A stretch of DNA of 63,606 nucleotides, from positions 1 to 63,606 of the forward strand of contig MEQB01000023.1 of NCBI GenBank assembly GCA_001770015.1, in the 5' to 3' direction. The DNA comes from Bdellovibrionales bacterium RIFOXYC1_FULL_37_79 (GTDB taxonomy: Bacteria; Bdellovibrionota; Bacteriovoracia; Bacteriovoracales; Bacteriovoracaceae). Below are positions 1 through 8,471 of this stretch, in pieces. Both the position numbers and the translations under genes were made by a program. The notes beneath the pieces are model-generated. The model had not been told where the DNA came from. It saw nothing but the letters and a program-made list of their open reading frames with translations, and searched no databases. Every line of letters starts with the position of its first letter. Position 1 is the stretch's first letter.

Positions 1-19
1 TGATTTTTTTTCGATGTGT

Positions 20-72
20 TTAAAAAACAAAAGCCTCATTAAATTAGAAACTTAATAAGGCTTTTGTTTTTA
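20..72. terminator. Bidirectional rho-independent terminator
   Basis: A long inverted repeat pairs the A-rich arm beginning near 22 (AAAAACAAAAGCCT) with AGGCTTTTGTTTTT ending at 71. The loop is AT-rich. The stem is GC-poor apart from AAGCC/GGCTT, but it ends in a run of T on either strand. It lies 28 bases beyond the 3' end of the tRNA-Leu gene on the minus strand, so it most likely ends that transcript and can also stop transcription entering from the left. Confidence 0.75.
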
Positions 73-99
73 AGAAACTTTAAGAATTCTACATAAAAT

Positions 100-183
100 T
101 GGTGCCCGGGATAGGACTCGAACCTACACACCAATGGCACTAGATCCTAAGTCTAGCGTGTCTGCCAATTTCACCACCCGGGC
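100..183 (-). tRNA. tRNA-Leu (anticodon UAG)
   Basis: Read on the minus strand, the acceptor arm GCCCGGG (183-177) pairs with CCCGGGC, followed by discriminator A and an encoded CCA (102-100). The anticodon stem CTAGA/TCTAG encloses the loop CTTAGGA, which gives anticodon UAG and decodes CUA/CUN leucine codons. A long variable arm of the class II type and a TTCGAGTCC T-loop are present. Encoded CCA means the 3' end needs no CCA addition. It is transcribed in the same direction as the 229-2460 gene upstream, with a terminator directly downstream. Confidence 0.95.
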
Positions 184-228
184 ATTGAGTGTAAGGTTTT
201 ACAGATTTTTATATAAGGTGTAAAGAAA

Positions 229-2460
229 TTATGCTGCCTGTTTGCTTTTTTCCACTTTTAACTTTCGCTCAAGTTCTTGGTTTTGATTTCTAAGTGACTG
301 GTTTTCCTTTTGGAGAACGACAACATCTTTCTTTTTGTCGGCAATTTCCTTTTTAAGAGCGTCCCGTTCCTTGGTTAAATTTTGATTGGCGATATCGACT
401 TGCTTCATACGATTTTCAATTTTGGCCACTTTTCCATTGTCAACCGGTCGAGATGTTTTTGATTCCTCTTGAATCCTGGACATTTGCTCCGTCAAGGCTT
501 TCACCCTTTGAGTTAATAACTGGATAGTTTTTTCTTTATTACTGTTTTCAACTTTTAAATTCTTAAGCTCAACATCCATGGCCCGAACTTTGACCTCTTC
601 ATCTTTAGTTTCATCCAAGATTTCACTACTTTTTTCGAGCTTGGCCGTCAATTTTTTTACCTCGGCTTCCAGTTGTCTATTAAGGTGATCAAGTCGCTTG
701 ATTTCAGCCAAACGTTCATCTAATTCTCTTTTTAATTTGTTATATTGTCTTTTCAAAGCTTCTTCAATATCCGGCACATTTTCAGGGGGTTTGGCACTCT
801 GGGTTTTATCCAGTTTCTCGCTCAAGATTTCAATTCGCTTCATGGATGTTTCAAGGGAATTCTTGTAATCATTATTTTCTTTACTCAATTTTTCAATATC
901 TGCTTTATCTTGAGCAGTGTTTCTTATTTGAAATTTAACCTCTTCTAGTTCACGCAATAAGGCCTGAATTCTTTTTTCATAGTTTTGTTTATTTTGTTCA
1001 ATCCTCTTTTCAAACAACTCAGAAGCCTCGGCGGCTATATTTGTTTGCGCCAAAACACTGTCCTGATCAAATTCTTCCCCCTCACCATCTTTATCCACTT
1101 TGGAAGAGACAAATCGCATTTCACCTTTTTCGTTTTCTTGCTTAGAACCTCGGATTATATACATACCCTCTTTTTGCTCTTTGGTTCCTGAAATTCTGGT
1201 AAATTCGTCCTTAATATGATCTGTACCCTTAATCGATGGTTGCCTTTTTTCATTTAATACAAAACTAATGCTATTGATAAGCGCACTTAAAATATCTTCA
1301 TAATCATCCATATTTAAAAAATCAATTTCTGCCTGGGATGGATAATTCTGCAAATAATTCTGAATATCAAAACAATTAAGTTCCACTTCACTTTTGGCAT
1401 TTTCCTCTTGCTCCCGCACCTGGTTTATATAACTCACCACTTTTTCATACAATGGCGGTTCATCCCGCAGTCTCTTGGTAATACAGATCGAAATTCCTTC
1501 TCCTGGTAATTTTTCATTTTCCAACAGGCCATAATCAATAATCTCATCTTTTTTGATTTTTATATTAATAAGTCTTTCTTTTTCTTTTAACTGGAACTGG
1601 CTGAACGAATCAATTTCATTTAACAACATCGAAGTAAAATATCCTTCCTTCCTGTCCAACTTTTCATCTTTTAAAAAAGAGGCACTTAAAACCAATTTTG
1701 ACGATTTCGACAAAAAATAGACATCCAGAAAATCAGTATTGTAAAAACAACTGACCAAAGCTCCTTTCAATGGATTAAGCCGGTCTGGATCTCTCATGGC
1801 ACTTTGCAAATACTCCAGATAAAAATTTTCAACGCCACAATACATTTGCAAATCCACCCGGTCGTTTTTGATCATATAATCTATATCAATCGGATATCTG
1901 CCAATATCCGCACTATGCAAATAGCCTAAATAAGTGATTGCATTTAAAAAATATTTTCTGATGTTGACAACATTATGCCCCTTAATGATTGCCTCGGAAC
2001 TTATGATATCCATATAATGCCCAACATTCATATGTCCCGTAAGCTTGATCACTTCCGCCTTATACTGGAGATTACTGTAAATATCCTCCAAATGTAGGGA
2101 TGATTTTTTATTAAAAAAACGGTCAAAGATCTCCAGGAATTGATCAGTCAAAAGAATTTTCTCATTAATCCAACCCCTGCCATTAAGTTTGATAAACTCA
2201 TCCTTGTTAATCACTTCTTTGAGGGAGATCATGGGAATGTGTTGTTTTATAGTCTGGTATTTATCTGCAATGACCTTATACCCTTCCGCTTTATCACCTA
2301 CCAATATAAAATCAACCTTGGCTTCTGGCGGTACTTCGGTTACTAAATTACAATCAAAACTTTCAAACACTTTTTTCAAATTATCCGTGATAGCATCAGC
2401 CAGATTAAGAATAATCTTTTTATTTGCCTGCCTAATATCTTTTGAATCCGGCTTACCCAT
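229..2460 (-). CDS. Large hypothetical protein with C-terminal coiled coil
   Basis: I do not recognise the family. The 743-residue product has no signal peptide or membrane segment, so it is probably cytoplasmic. Residues 1 to about 400 look globular and mixed alpha/beta. From about residue 480 to the C terminus the sequence is heptad-rich Lys/Glu/Leu/Gln, a long coiled coil of some 260 residues. The start is the second of two nearby ATGs: AAGGA lies 5 bases before the ATG at 2460, whereas the first ATG (2466) leaves no room for a ribosome site. The site overlaps the stop of the upstream degenerate HD-GYP gene (2469-3479), so the two are probably one translationally coupled unit. A scaffold or signalling-adaptor role would fit but is only inference. 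Confidence 0.85.
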   Translation of the reverse strand: MGKPDSKDIRQANKKIILNLADAITDNLKKVFESFDCNLVTEVPPEAKVDFILVGDKAEGYKVIADKYQTIKQHIPMISLKEVINKDEFIKLNGRGWINEKILLTDQFLEIFDRFFNKKSSLHLEDIYSNLQYKAEVIKLTGHMNVGHYMDIISSEAIIKGHNVVNIRKYFLNAITYLGYLHSADIGRYPIDIDYMIKNDRVDLQMYCGVENFYLEYLQSAMRDPDRLNPLKGALVSCFYNTDFLDVYFLSKSSKLVLSASFLKDEKLDRKEGYFTSMLLNEIDSFSQFQLKEKERLINIKIKKDEIIDYGLLENEKLPGEGISICITKRLRDEPPLYEKVVSYINQVREQEENAKSEVELNCFDIQNYLQNYPSQAEIDFLNMDDYEDILSALINSISFVLNEKRQPSIKGTDHIKDEFTRISGTKEQKEGMYIIRGSKQENEKGEMRFVSSKVDKDGEGEEFDQDSVLAQTNIAAEASELFEKRIEQNKQNYEKRIQALLRELEEVKFQIRNTAQDKADIEKLSKENNDYKNSLETSMKRIEILSEKLDKTQSAKPPENVPDIEEALKRQYNKLKRELDERLAEIKRLDHLNRQLEAEVKKLTAKLEKSSEILDETKDEEVKVRAMDVELKNLKVENSNKEKTIQLLTQRVKALTEQMSRIQEESKTSRPVDNGKVAKIENRMKQVDIANQNLTKERDALKKEIADKKKDVVVLQKENQSLRNQNQELERKLKVEKSKQAA

Positions 2461-2468
2461 TTCCATCC

Positions 2469-3479
2469 TTATGCCACTTTTGCGCTGTCGTTTTCTCCTT
2501 GATATTCAAAACAACTTTTCAAAGCAACACTAATTCTATTTGATATAAACTTTCTAATGTCTTTAAAAAAACCTTTACCATCCCCCAACACCAGATCGTG
2601 ATCCAATTGACAGCATCTCGATGATGAAATAATAATGGTTTCCAGATCAGATAATTGATTTTCACCAATCCCGTTTGGGAAACCCGCTCCATTTAATGCC
2701 TCATGATGTTTAGTCAAAAGGCGCAAACAATCCTTTGAATTAAAAAGATTGTTTATTTTTTCTTTTACCCTGATATAAGACTGTTCTGGATGAGATACAA
2801 AGCAACCCACATCATTTTTACCAGTTTGCAAAGACAACTTTTTAATCCCATCACCCGGCATTTTGACTTCCAATAAAACTGCCTCTTTCATTGTCCAATC
2901 GATTTTTTCCTCTATCAAGCTATAATCCACAAAAAAACCAACATGGTAAATATCTGCTAAAAAGGCAAAATCCATATAACCCACTGTTAATGAAAAAAGC
3001 ACCGACACCATTCCCGCCAGGGCATTCATTTTAAAGAAATCCATTTCGCCCTGGTAAAGCTGTCTGATTTCTTTCTCAGGAAGCTTAAAAAAAACTTTTT
3101 CCCCCAAGTGAATCAGGTCAATTAAACTTCCTTCATTGATCCCATGCCAATAAACCGGCCCAATAATTTTCAATATTTTTGCTCTTGCCTCAATTTGTTC
3201 ATTTAAATTTTTAGCATGTTTCAAATCCATAAAATGTTCAAAAGCTTCCTCAATCCATTTCACATTAATTAGTCGCTCTAAGACTAGAGGCGCACATTTA
3301 TTCATATATTTATATAAAATATCACGGTCCATATAATCACCAGTTTTTAAAATTCTGACCAGTTTGTTATTTTTTTTAATCCAAAATACATTCCCCGGCG
3401 CAAACTTAAATTTTAAAAGCTCGTGTCCTTCCATTTTAATTTTTTGCCCGTCTTTGAGCATATCTAGGTGGTTTGTCAC
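2469..3479 (-). CDS. Degenerate HD-GYP domain protein
   Basis: The 336-residue protein ends in a region like the HD-GYP cyclic-di-GMP phosphodiesterase fold. SHPEQSY (229-235) fits the HP motif and HHEALNGAGFPNG (258-270) fits the HHE..DG.GYP motif. The metal-binding HD[IV]GK signature is replaced by YHVG (178-181), and the expected upstream histidine is absent. Catalysis is therefore doubtful and a receptor or docking role is possible; this is inferred from missing residues. The N-terminal 100 residues resemble no family I can name. The start is GTG at 3479 with GAGGGGGG upstream. It lies 8 bases upstream of the coiled-coil gene, which suggests the two work together. Confidence 0.8.
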   Translation of the reverse strand: MTNHLDMLKDGQKIKMEGHELLKFKFAPGNVFWIKKNNKLVRILKTGDYMDRDILYKYMNKCAPLVLERLINVKWIEEAFEHFMDLKHAKNLNEQIEARAKILKIIGPVYWHGINEGSLIDLIHLGEKVFFKLPEKEIRQLYQGEMDFFKMNALAGMVSVLFSLTVGYMDFAFLADIYHVGFFVDYSLIEEKIDWTMKEAVLLEVKMPGDGIKKLSLQTGKNDVGCFVSHPEQSYIRVKEKINNLFNSKDCLRLLTKHHEALNGAGFPNGIGENQLSDLETIIISSSRCCQLDHDLVLGDGKGFFKDIRKFISNRISVALKSCFEYQGENDSAKVA

Positions 3480-3574
3480 AGCAACCCCCCTCTCATATTT
3501 ATCGGAATATTTTAATTAAATATTAGAAAACAAAATGATACTTATTTATATTAAAGTCTGTATGATCCCTTAAA

Positions 3575-4327
3575 TTACATACAATTATCTAATATCAAAT
3601 CCAGACGCAAAGGTGTTCTTTTAAGTCCTGACTCCACATGATTTTCATAGTATGCCCGGATTCTTCGAAACTTTCCGGCATCTCCGTGGGAAAAAACCAA
3701 GTGAAAAGATAGATTATTATTTTCTTGAAATATAAGCTCCAATCTGGTTGAACTATATTTGTAGTTAAAAACATCGTTGGATATGAGTTTGCAATAACCT
3801 TCTTGCTTTTCGTTTTGACACGAATGTTTGTTGGCATCCACCTCTGTTGAGAATTTTAAAAACAAAGCGAATTTATGTAAAAATTTATTTAAAATCTCCT
3901 TGTATTCAGGACTGATTTTCTGGGTACTACTGAACATTCTATTTGCAAAACTGCCGGTAATTTGATTATTTCCTTCATAGGCATTCTTAAAACCTATTCG
4001 CATGATTTCCTCGCCGTAAAAAGGTAGGGAAACCCCCAAGGCCCATTGCTCATTTGACGTATCCATCGTCGTCTCAAAATCAAAAGAATAGTTTTCTGAT
4101 AATAAGCTTATTTGTCCACGACCGCTGCCCGTAAAGCACGCCGCTTTGACTGCCGAATCAATATCAGTAATGTTCAAGGCTTGATTGTTAAGAATCGTAC
4201 TCGTCGAGCATGATAGTATATTTACAATTATGAATAAATAAATTATTTCGAGGCTGGAAGTCTTAATCTTTCCAAATCCTCTAACGCTTGTACTATCTGA
4301 TTTTTTAATCCCTGGTTGTCTTTGCAA
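3575..4327 (-). CDS. Lipoprotein, possibly LolB/DUF4292-like
   Basis: A lipoprotein signal is visible: a hydrophobic stretch (IIYLFIIVNIL) followed by a lipobox-like LSC, so the mature protein would begin at a lipidated Cys near residue 40. The body (GSGRGQISLLSENYSFDF and later beta-rich segments) is reminiscent of the LolB-like fold often encoded next to TPR lipoproteins, but I cannot confirm this. The only ordinary start upstream of the signal is a TTG at 4327, with GGAGG about 10 bases before it, which gives an 85-base overlap with the end of the TPR gene. The start could be wrong. Coupled expression with the TPR lipoprotein is likely. Confidence 0.75.
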   Translation of the reverse strand: MQRQPGIKKSDSTSVRGFGKIKTSSLEIIYLFIIVNILSCSTSTILNNQALNITDIDSAVKAACFTGSGRGQISLLSENYSFDFETTMDTSNEQWALGVSLPFYGEEIMRIGFKNAYEGNNQITGSFANRMFSSTQKISPEYKEILNKFLHKFALFLKFSTEVDANKHSCQNEKQEGYCKLISNDVFNYKYSSTRLELIFQENNNLSFHLVFSHGDAGKFRRIRAYYENHVESGLKRTPLRLDLILDNCM

Positions 4328-6120
4328 TTTTTAAGTGCCTCCACAAAATATTTTTTTGCCATATCATAGTATTTTAGTTTTTGATATACAATCGCCAAAT
4401 GTTGATTAATCACAGAATCATTACTTTCATTTTTTCTGGCCTTTTTTAACTCCTCAAGTGATTTTTTCAAATTACCTGTTTTGAAATAATACCACCCAAG
4501 CGAATCTCGAATATAACCATCCTCAGGTTTTATTTTTATGGCCTTGCTGATATATTCATAGGCTAATTTTAAATCTTCATCTTTTTCCATCAGTGAGTAG
4601 CCCAAAAAATTCAGAGCATGGGCATTGTTCGGATCGGTCTCAATTATTTTATATACGATCTCCCGGGATCGTTTTAAATCGCCCTTTTTTTCAAACAAAG
4701 ATGCCAGATAATAGTCATGATCAAGAGTATATTCTTTGAGTGATTTAATTTCTGAAATGAGTTCTATAGCCTTGCTAAAATCGAGACGGCTCTCATAGTA
4801 GGTGGCTAAATTAAAATACAAATCCACTTTCAGACTCGGATGACTTGAGGATTTCTCTCTAACAAATGTAATAAACTTCTCAAGCTCAACGTTTTTAATT
4901 TCATTATTTTTTTCAGGTACCGCTAACACATATAACATTTTGGCAATTTCAATGTTACCACTTCCAAACAATTCACTTTCAGGAGAAATTTTATTAAAAT
5001 AGGCAATCGCTTCCTCATATTCACCAAGCTCCTGGCACAGTGACCCTAAATAATATAAAACCTTATCGGAATCCGGAGCTGCAACCAAAATTTCCTTAAA
5101 AATCCCTTTGGCCTTTTGGTATTCTTTTATATCCGTATAAAGGACACCGAGTTTTACTTTGGAATTAAGATCTGTTGGATCAAGATTGGCGATTCGTTCC
5201 ATCAAAGGAATAATCTTATCTGATTTCTCCTTTAAAAATAGAATTTGCACCATCCTCGTTAGAACTTCCAAATTATCAGGCGTATGATCCAAGAAGGTCT
5301 TGTAAACTTTTTTTGCTTCCTCATACCTTTCCTTTTCTTCCAACATCAGTCCCAGTGCAATAGCCGCCTGATGATATTTGGAATCCGTTTTCAAGGCTTC
5401 AATAAAATATTTCTGAGCATCCTCTTTCCGATTACGATTTAAGGCAATTTTTCCTTGATAAAAAGCAAAACTAGGATCATTTTTTATCTGTTTTTTGCAG
5501 GCAACCAGTGTCTGGTTCACCCGATCATATTCGTTATCTGCCAGCAGAGACTTGGCCAGAAAAATACAGGCTTCTGCATTTTTAGGATTACTCTTTAAAA
5601 TATTATTATATATCCGACGTGCCTCCTTTTTATTTCCAGTCGCTGTATGCACGCCCCCAATGACCAATCCGATATTTTCATCTTTTTCTTTTTGATAAAC
5701 TTCTTGCAATATTTCCAAAGACTCCGTGAGTTCTCCCGTTTTGATCAGCTCGATGGCATATTTCTTTTTAACATGCATATCGGGAGTAAGTTTTAAAATA
5801 TTTTTATAGAGTAAAACTGCGATTTGCGAGTCCCCTCTAATCGCAGAATCGGTGGCCTTTAGGTACAGATCACTTGCATAAAATGTAATTTCATCTGCGT
5901 TATTATTTTTTAAAATATTATCAATATGTTTGCTTAAATTAGCTTCAGCTTCTGCGAGCTGACTTTGATATTCACTTTCTTGAGCCTCACTTAACTGAGT
6001 GCTGTTTTCTCCCTGATCTGCGGTGTTGGTTGATATATGGTTACTGGTTGAACAGGCATGGAACAACATCAAAACCAGAATCGTTACTGCAACTTTTAAT
6101 GTTTTATTTTTTTTATTCAA
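4243..6120 (-). CDS. TPR-repeat lipoprotein
   Basis: The product is a lipoprotein of about 625 residues. A short basic start is followed by a hydrophobic segment and the lipobox FHAC. From about residue 60 to the end it is built of tetratricopeptide repeats, visible as recurrent patterns such as YYLGSLCQELGEYEEAIAYF and LNFLGYSLMEKDEDLKLAYE. TPR lipoproteins of this size act as scaffolds in outer-membrane assembly or exopolysaccharide export; which applies here is unknown. The start is taken as TTG at 6120, with AAGGTGGG 4 bases upstream, rather than the ATG at 6138, which has no ribosome site. The gene overlaps the LolB-like lipoprotein gene. Confidence 0.85.
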   Translation of the reverse strand: MNKKNKTLKVAVTILVLMLFHACSTSNHISTNTADQGENSTQLSEAQESEYQSQLAEAEANLSKHIDNILKNNNADEITFYASDLYLKATDSAIRGDSQIAVLLYKNILKLTPDMHVKKKYAIELIKTGELTESLEILQEVYQKEKDENIGLVIGGVHTATGNKKEARRIYNNILKSNPKNAEACIFLAKSLLADNEYDRVNQTLVACKKQIKNDPSFAFYQGKIALNRNRKEDAQKYFIEALKTDSKYHQAAIALGLMLEEKERYEEAKKVYKTFLDHTPDNLEVLTRMVQILFLKEKSDKIIPLMERIANLDPTDLNSKVKLGVLYTDIKEYQKAKGIFKEILVAAPDSDKVLYYLGSLCQELGEYEEAIAYFNKISPESELFGSGNIEIAKMLYVLAVPEKNNEIKNVELEKFITFVREKSSSHPSLKVDLYFNLATYYESRLDFSKAIELISEIKSLKEYTLDHDYYLASLFEKKGDLKRSREIVYKIIETDPNNAHALNFLGYSLMEKDEDLKLAYEYISKAIKIKPEDGYIRDSLGWYYFKTGNLKKSLEELKKARKNESNDSVINQHLAIVYQKLKYYDMAKKYFVEALKNCKDNQGLKNQIVQALEDLERLRLPASK

Positions 6121-6582
6121 GTACCCACCTTGATACATTCACTTAGAAAAATCGTTTTCCCTTCTTCTTCCTAGAAATGGATCGTAAACTCTGAATAAAA
6201 AATTAAATTAATGAGCGATTTAAAATCAAAATGGCAACTTTTACTCAATATATCTAACTTATTGAAATTTAATGGATTAAATAAAAATAATGAAAAAAAT
6301 GTGTGCTTAACAGCAAATGTATGTTGACATCACTAATTAAAAATTGCTAATTCAGTTCTGCCAGCACAAAAACAGCAGAGCATCAAATCAGCTAACGTCA
6401 GGAATGTATTTTGTTAACATGCTGAAATTAAAGGCTTTTGTTTATATTTTTGATCTGCGCTAACACAATGTGAAAATTATTCACTAGAGGTTACAAAAGT
6501 GAAAAAACGGAGTATAAACAGCTCAACTTAGCATTTTTAGTAAGTACTTAGTTATTAAGTCTTTTAGTAATAGGGGAAGAAA
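6121..6582. other. Intergenic region between divergent genes
   Basis: About 460 bases, very AT-rich, separate the minus-strand TPR lipoprotein gene from the plus-strand PhaR-like regulator gene. No coding frame longer than a few dozen codons looks real and no RNA gene was recognised. It presumably holds both promoters. The length is generous for this compact window, so several regulator sites or a small RNA could be present, but I can point to nothing specific beyond one weak promoter match. Confidence 0.6.
6324..6351 (+). promoter_or_regulatory. Candidate sigma-70-type promoter
   Basis: A perfect TTGACA (6324-6329) is followed after 16 bases by GCTAAT (6346-6351), 4 of 6 to TATAAT. It lies about 230 bases upstream of the PhaR-like gene, so it implies a long leader or serves another start. 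It is a weak prediction in AT-rich DNA. Confidence 0.3.
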
Positions 6583-6963
6583 ATGAACAACGTAAGAATT
6601 ATCAAGAGGTACCAAAATCGTAAGCTTTATGACACTCATCAAAGTTGTTATGTAACGCTGGAAGAAATTGCTCAAATTATCAGAGAAGGTCATGAGATTC
6701 AGGTTATTGATAATAAGTCAAAAAATGACATAACTTATCAAACCCAAATTCAACTTCTCTTTGATCAAGAGAGAAAATCAACGAAGGCTGGAGACGTTGA
6801 GTTACTTAAACGCGTTATCCGAGCGGAAGAAGGAACATTTACTGGTTACATCCGATCAATTGAAGGATTGGAAAGTGTTACTGAAAGCGATAAAAACACA
6901 TTTCAGCCCTTTGTACAAAATGACCTTAATTCAGGAATTGAAACATCTACTACCTTGAACTAA
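6583..6963 (+). CDS. PHB/PHA accumulation regulator, DNA-binding domain (PhaR-like)
   Basis: The N-terminal 65 residues match the PHB_acc_N domain: IIKRYQNRKLYDT, then YVTLEEIAQIIREG, then VIDNKSKNDIT. This domain binds DNA in PhaR regulators of polyhydroxyalkanoate synthesis. The protein has 126 residues, shorter than classical PhaR, and its tail shows no typical PHB-granule domain. No phaC, phaA, phaB or phasin gene lies in the window, so the regulated process may be something else. AGGGGAAG sits 6 bases before the ATG. It is followed closely by the outer-membrane protein gene and the ArsA-like pair, probably as one operon. Confidence 0.88.
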   Translation: MNNVRIIKRYQNRKLYDTHQSCYVTLEEIAQIIREGHEIQVIDNKSKNDITYQTQIQLLFDQERKSTKAGDVELLKRVIRAEEGTFTGYIRSIEGLESVTESDKNTFQPFVQNDLNSGIETSTTLN

Positions 6964-6982
6964 GAATTTGGGTCTTTTGATC

Positions 6983-7672
6983 ATGGATGAAATTAAATTA
7001 AAGTTATTTGGAAAACTACTTCTGACAATATTATGCGTTGGAAGTAGTTTTTTTGTTTTTGCCCAAGAAAAAACTAGCGTCACTCAAGATTCCAAAATAC
7101 AGGCCAAAACCCCCGTCAATGAAACTAAAAAAAATGAAAATGTGTCAGATTTGTCCAGTAATCCTTATTCAACCAGCGATATAAATCTTCACTCAGTTGG
7201 ATTGGCGATCGGACAAACGTTTTTACACGGTGATTTTAGCGATAACGGAGAAAATCAAGTCACTTTTGATGGCTACTATGACTATACCGCTAGTCATTCA
7301 TTTGATTTTGTCGCCAATGCACATTTTTCCAAACATAAATTTCACAACCTTTACACACAAATTAATGGCCTAGCCTTTTCAATAAAAGGAAAAATTTTTC
7401 AATTTGATTCCTTTGCCCCCTTTATAATGGGGGGACTTGGTTTTTATATGCCAAAACAAAAAAGAATTATTGATGGCCAAAATCGTGAATCAGAAAGTAA
7501 AATTACTCTCGGAACCAATCTGGGGGTTGGAACCGAATTAGAACTCAACCGACATTTTAAGTTGTGGCTTGTAATTCACCACCATAATCCTTTTGACATA
7601 AAACAAGAAGTGGGAACCGAAATTGAAGGACGATACACAAAGCTGCTTATGGCAGGGTTTTACACATTTTAA
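6983..7672 (+). CDS. Outer-membrane beta-barrel protein
   Basis: A 230-residue exported protein. A signal peptide (LFGKLLLTILCVGSSFFVFA, cleavage near AQ) is followed by a polar Lys/Asn/Ser-rich linker and a region of alternating amphipathic strands ending in a terminal Phe (AGFYTF). That pattern is typical of small 8-stranded barrels of the OmpW/OmpA-barrel kind. A TTG at 6968 could also serve as start; the ATG at 6983 was preferred because it gives a normal signal peptide. Neither has a strong ribosome site. The 3' end overlaps the first ArsA-like gene by 50 bases, so translation is probably coupled. Confidence 0.78.
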   Translation: MDEIKLKLFGKLLLTILCVGSSFFVFAQEKTSVTQDSKIQAKTPVNETKKNENVSDLSSNPYSTSDINLHSVGLAIGQTFLHGDFSDNGENQVTFDGYYDYTASHSFDFVANAHFSKHKFHNLYTQINGLAFSIKGKIFQFDSFAPFIMGGLGFYMPKQKRIIDGQNRESESKITLGTNLGVGTELELNRHFKLWLVIHHHNPFDIKQEVGTEIEGRYTKLLMAGFYTF

Positions 7673-8471
7673 ACCACTCGAACTCCTTGATAAGAGACTC
7701 TTTATTTTTACCGGCAAAGGAGGAACTGGAAAAACCTCTCTGTCTTTGGCCTGGGCAAAATATTTAATAAAAAAAAGGCGCAAAGTTCTACTAAACGACA
7801 TTGGACAGAATTTTGATTTTGAACTTCGTCGCACATTAAACATTCCCTATCTAAACCTTGATTTGAAAACATGCATGCAAGACTACATGGCCCATAAACT
7901 AGGCTCACATATTATTTCCAATTGGATAATGGATACCTCCTTTTTTAAATCACTTTTTAAAATACTTCCCAGTCTAGGTTATATTACTTACCTGGGAAAA
8001 ATAATTAAAACACTACAAGAAGATAAATCTTTATCGGTGGTTATTGATGCTGAATCTTCAGGTCATGCTCTCACTATGCTAGAGAGTCCATTTAATTTTA
8101 AGGATATCTTCCTTTCTGGTTTACTTGTCGAGGATTTGCACCTCATCATCAATTATCTTTCAAATAAAAATAATACTGCCATCTTTACGATCTGCAACCC
8201 TAACATCATGTCAATCACAGAGACTCAAGAACTCATGAGTCAAATTTCTAACCTGGGGATTTCTGAAGTGTGTCCGATTATCAACAATTCCTATTATAAA
8301 ACAGGCATCAACACTCCACCTGATTTCCTAAAAAAGAAAATTAATCTTGAGAAAAAATCTGTACAAGATACGGGGTTTCAAGAAGTCATTTCCCTGCCTC
8401 ATCTACTGGAACTGGAAGATGTAAAAATAGTCAATGAATTGACCCACCAACTAAAGGAAATGATGATTTGA
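7623..8471 (+). CDS. ArsA/GET3-like ATPase, first of a pair
   Basis: The 282-residue protein has a deviant Walker A motif with its signature lysine (FTGKGGTGKTS) near residue 30 and a switch-II-like motif DAESSGHALTML in the position of the ArsA DxAPTGHxL motif. It therefore belongs to the SIMIBI ArsA/GET3/ParA class of dimeric ATPases. There is no transmembrane ArsB-type pump nearby, so arsenite transport is unlikely. In other bacteria, paired ArsA-like proteins of this kind lack a settled role. The start is TTG at 7623 inside the outer-membrane protein gene, since no better start codon lies before the Walker motif. The stop overlaps the start of the second ATPase. Confidence 0.85.
   Translation: MKDDTQSCLWQGFTHFKPLELLDKRLFIFTGKGGTGKTSLSLAWAKYLIKKRRKVLLNDIGQNFDFELRRTLNIPYLNLDLKTCMQDYMAHKLGSHIISNWIMDTSFFKSLFKILPSLGYITYLGKIIKTLQEDKSLSVVIDAESSGHALTMLESPFNFKDIFLSGLLVEDLHLIINYLSNKNNTAIFTICNPNIMSITETQELMSQISNLGISEVCPIINNSYYKTGINTPPDFLKKKINLEKKSVQDTGFQEVISLPHLLELEDVKIVNELTHQLKEMMI

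Noticed and set aside
6121-6582. Small RNA or short gene in the long intergenic region
   Set aside because: No stable structure with terminator and no credible frame was found by eye.
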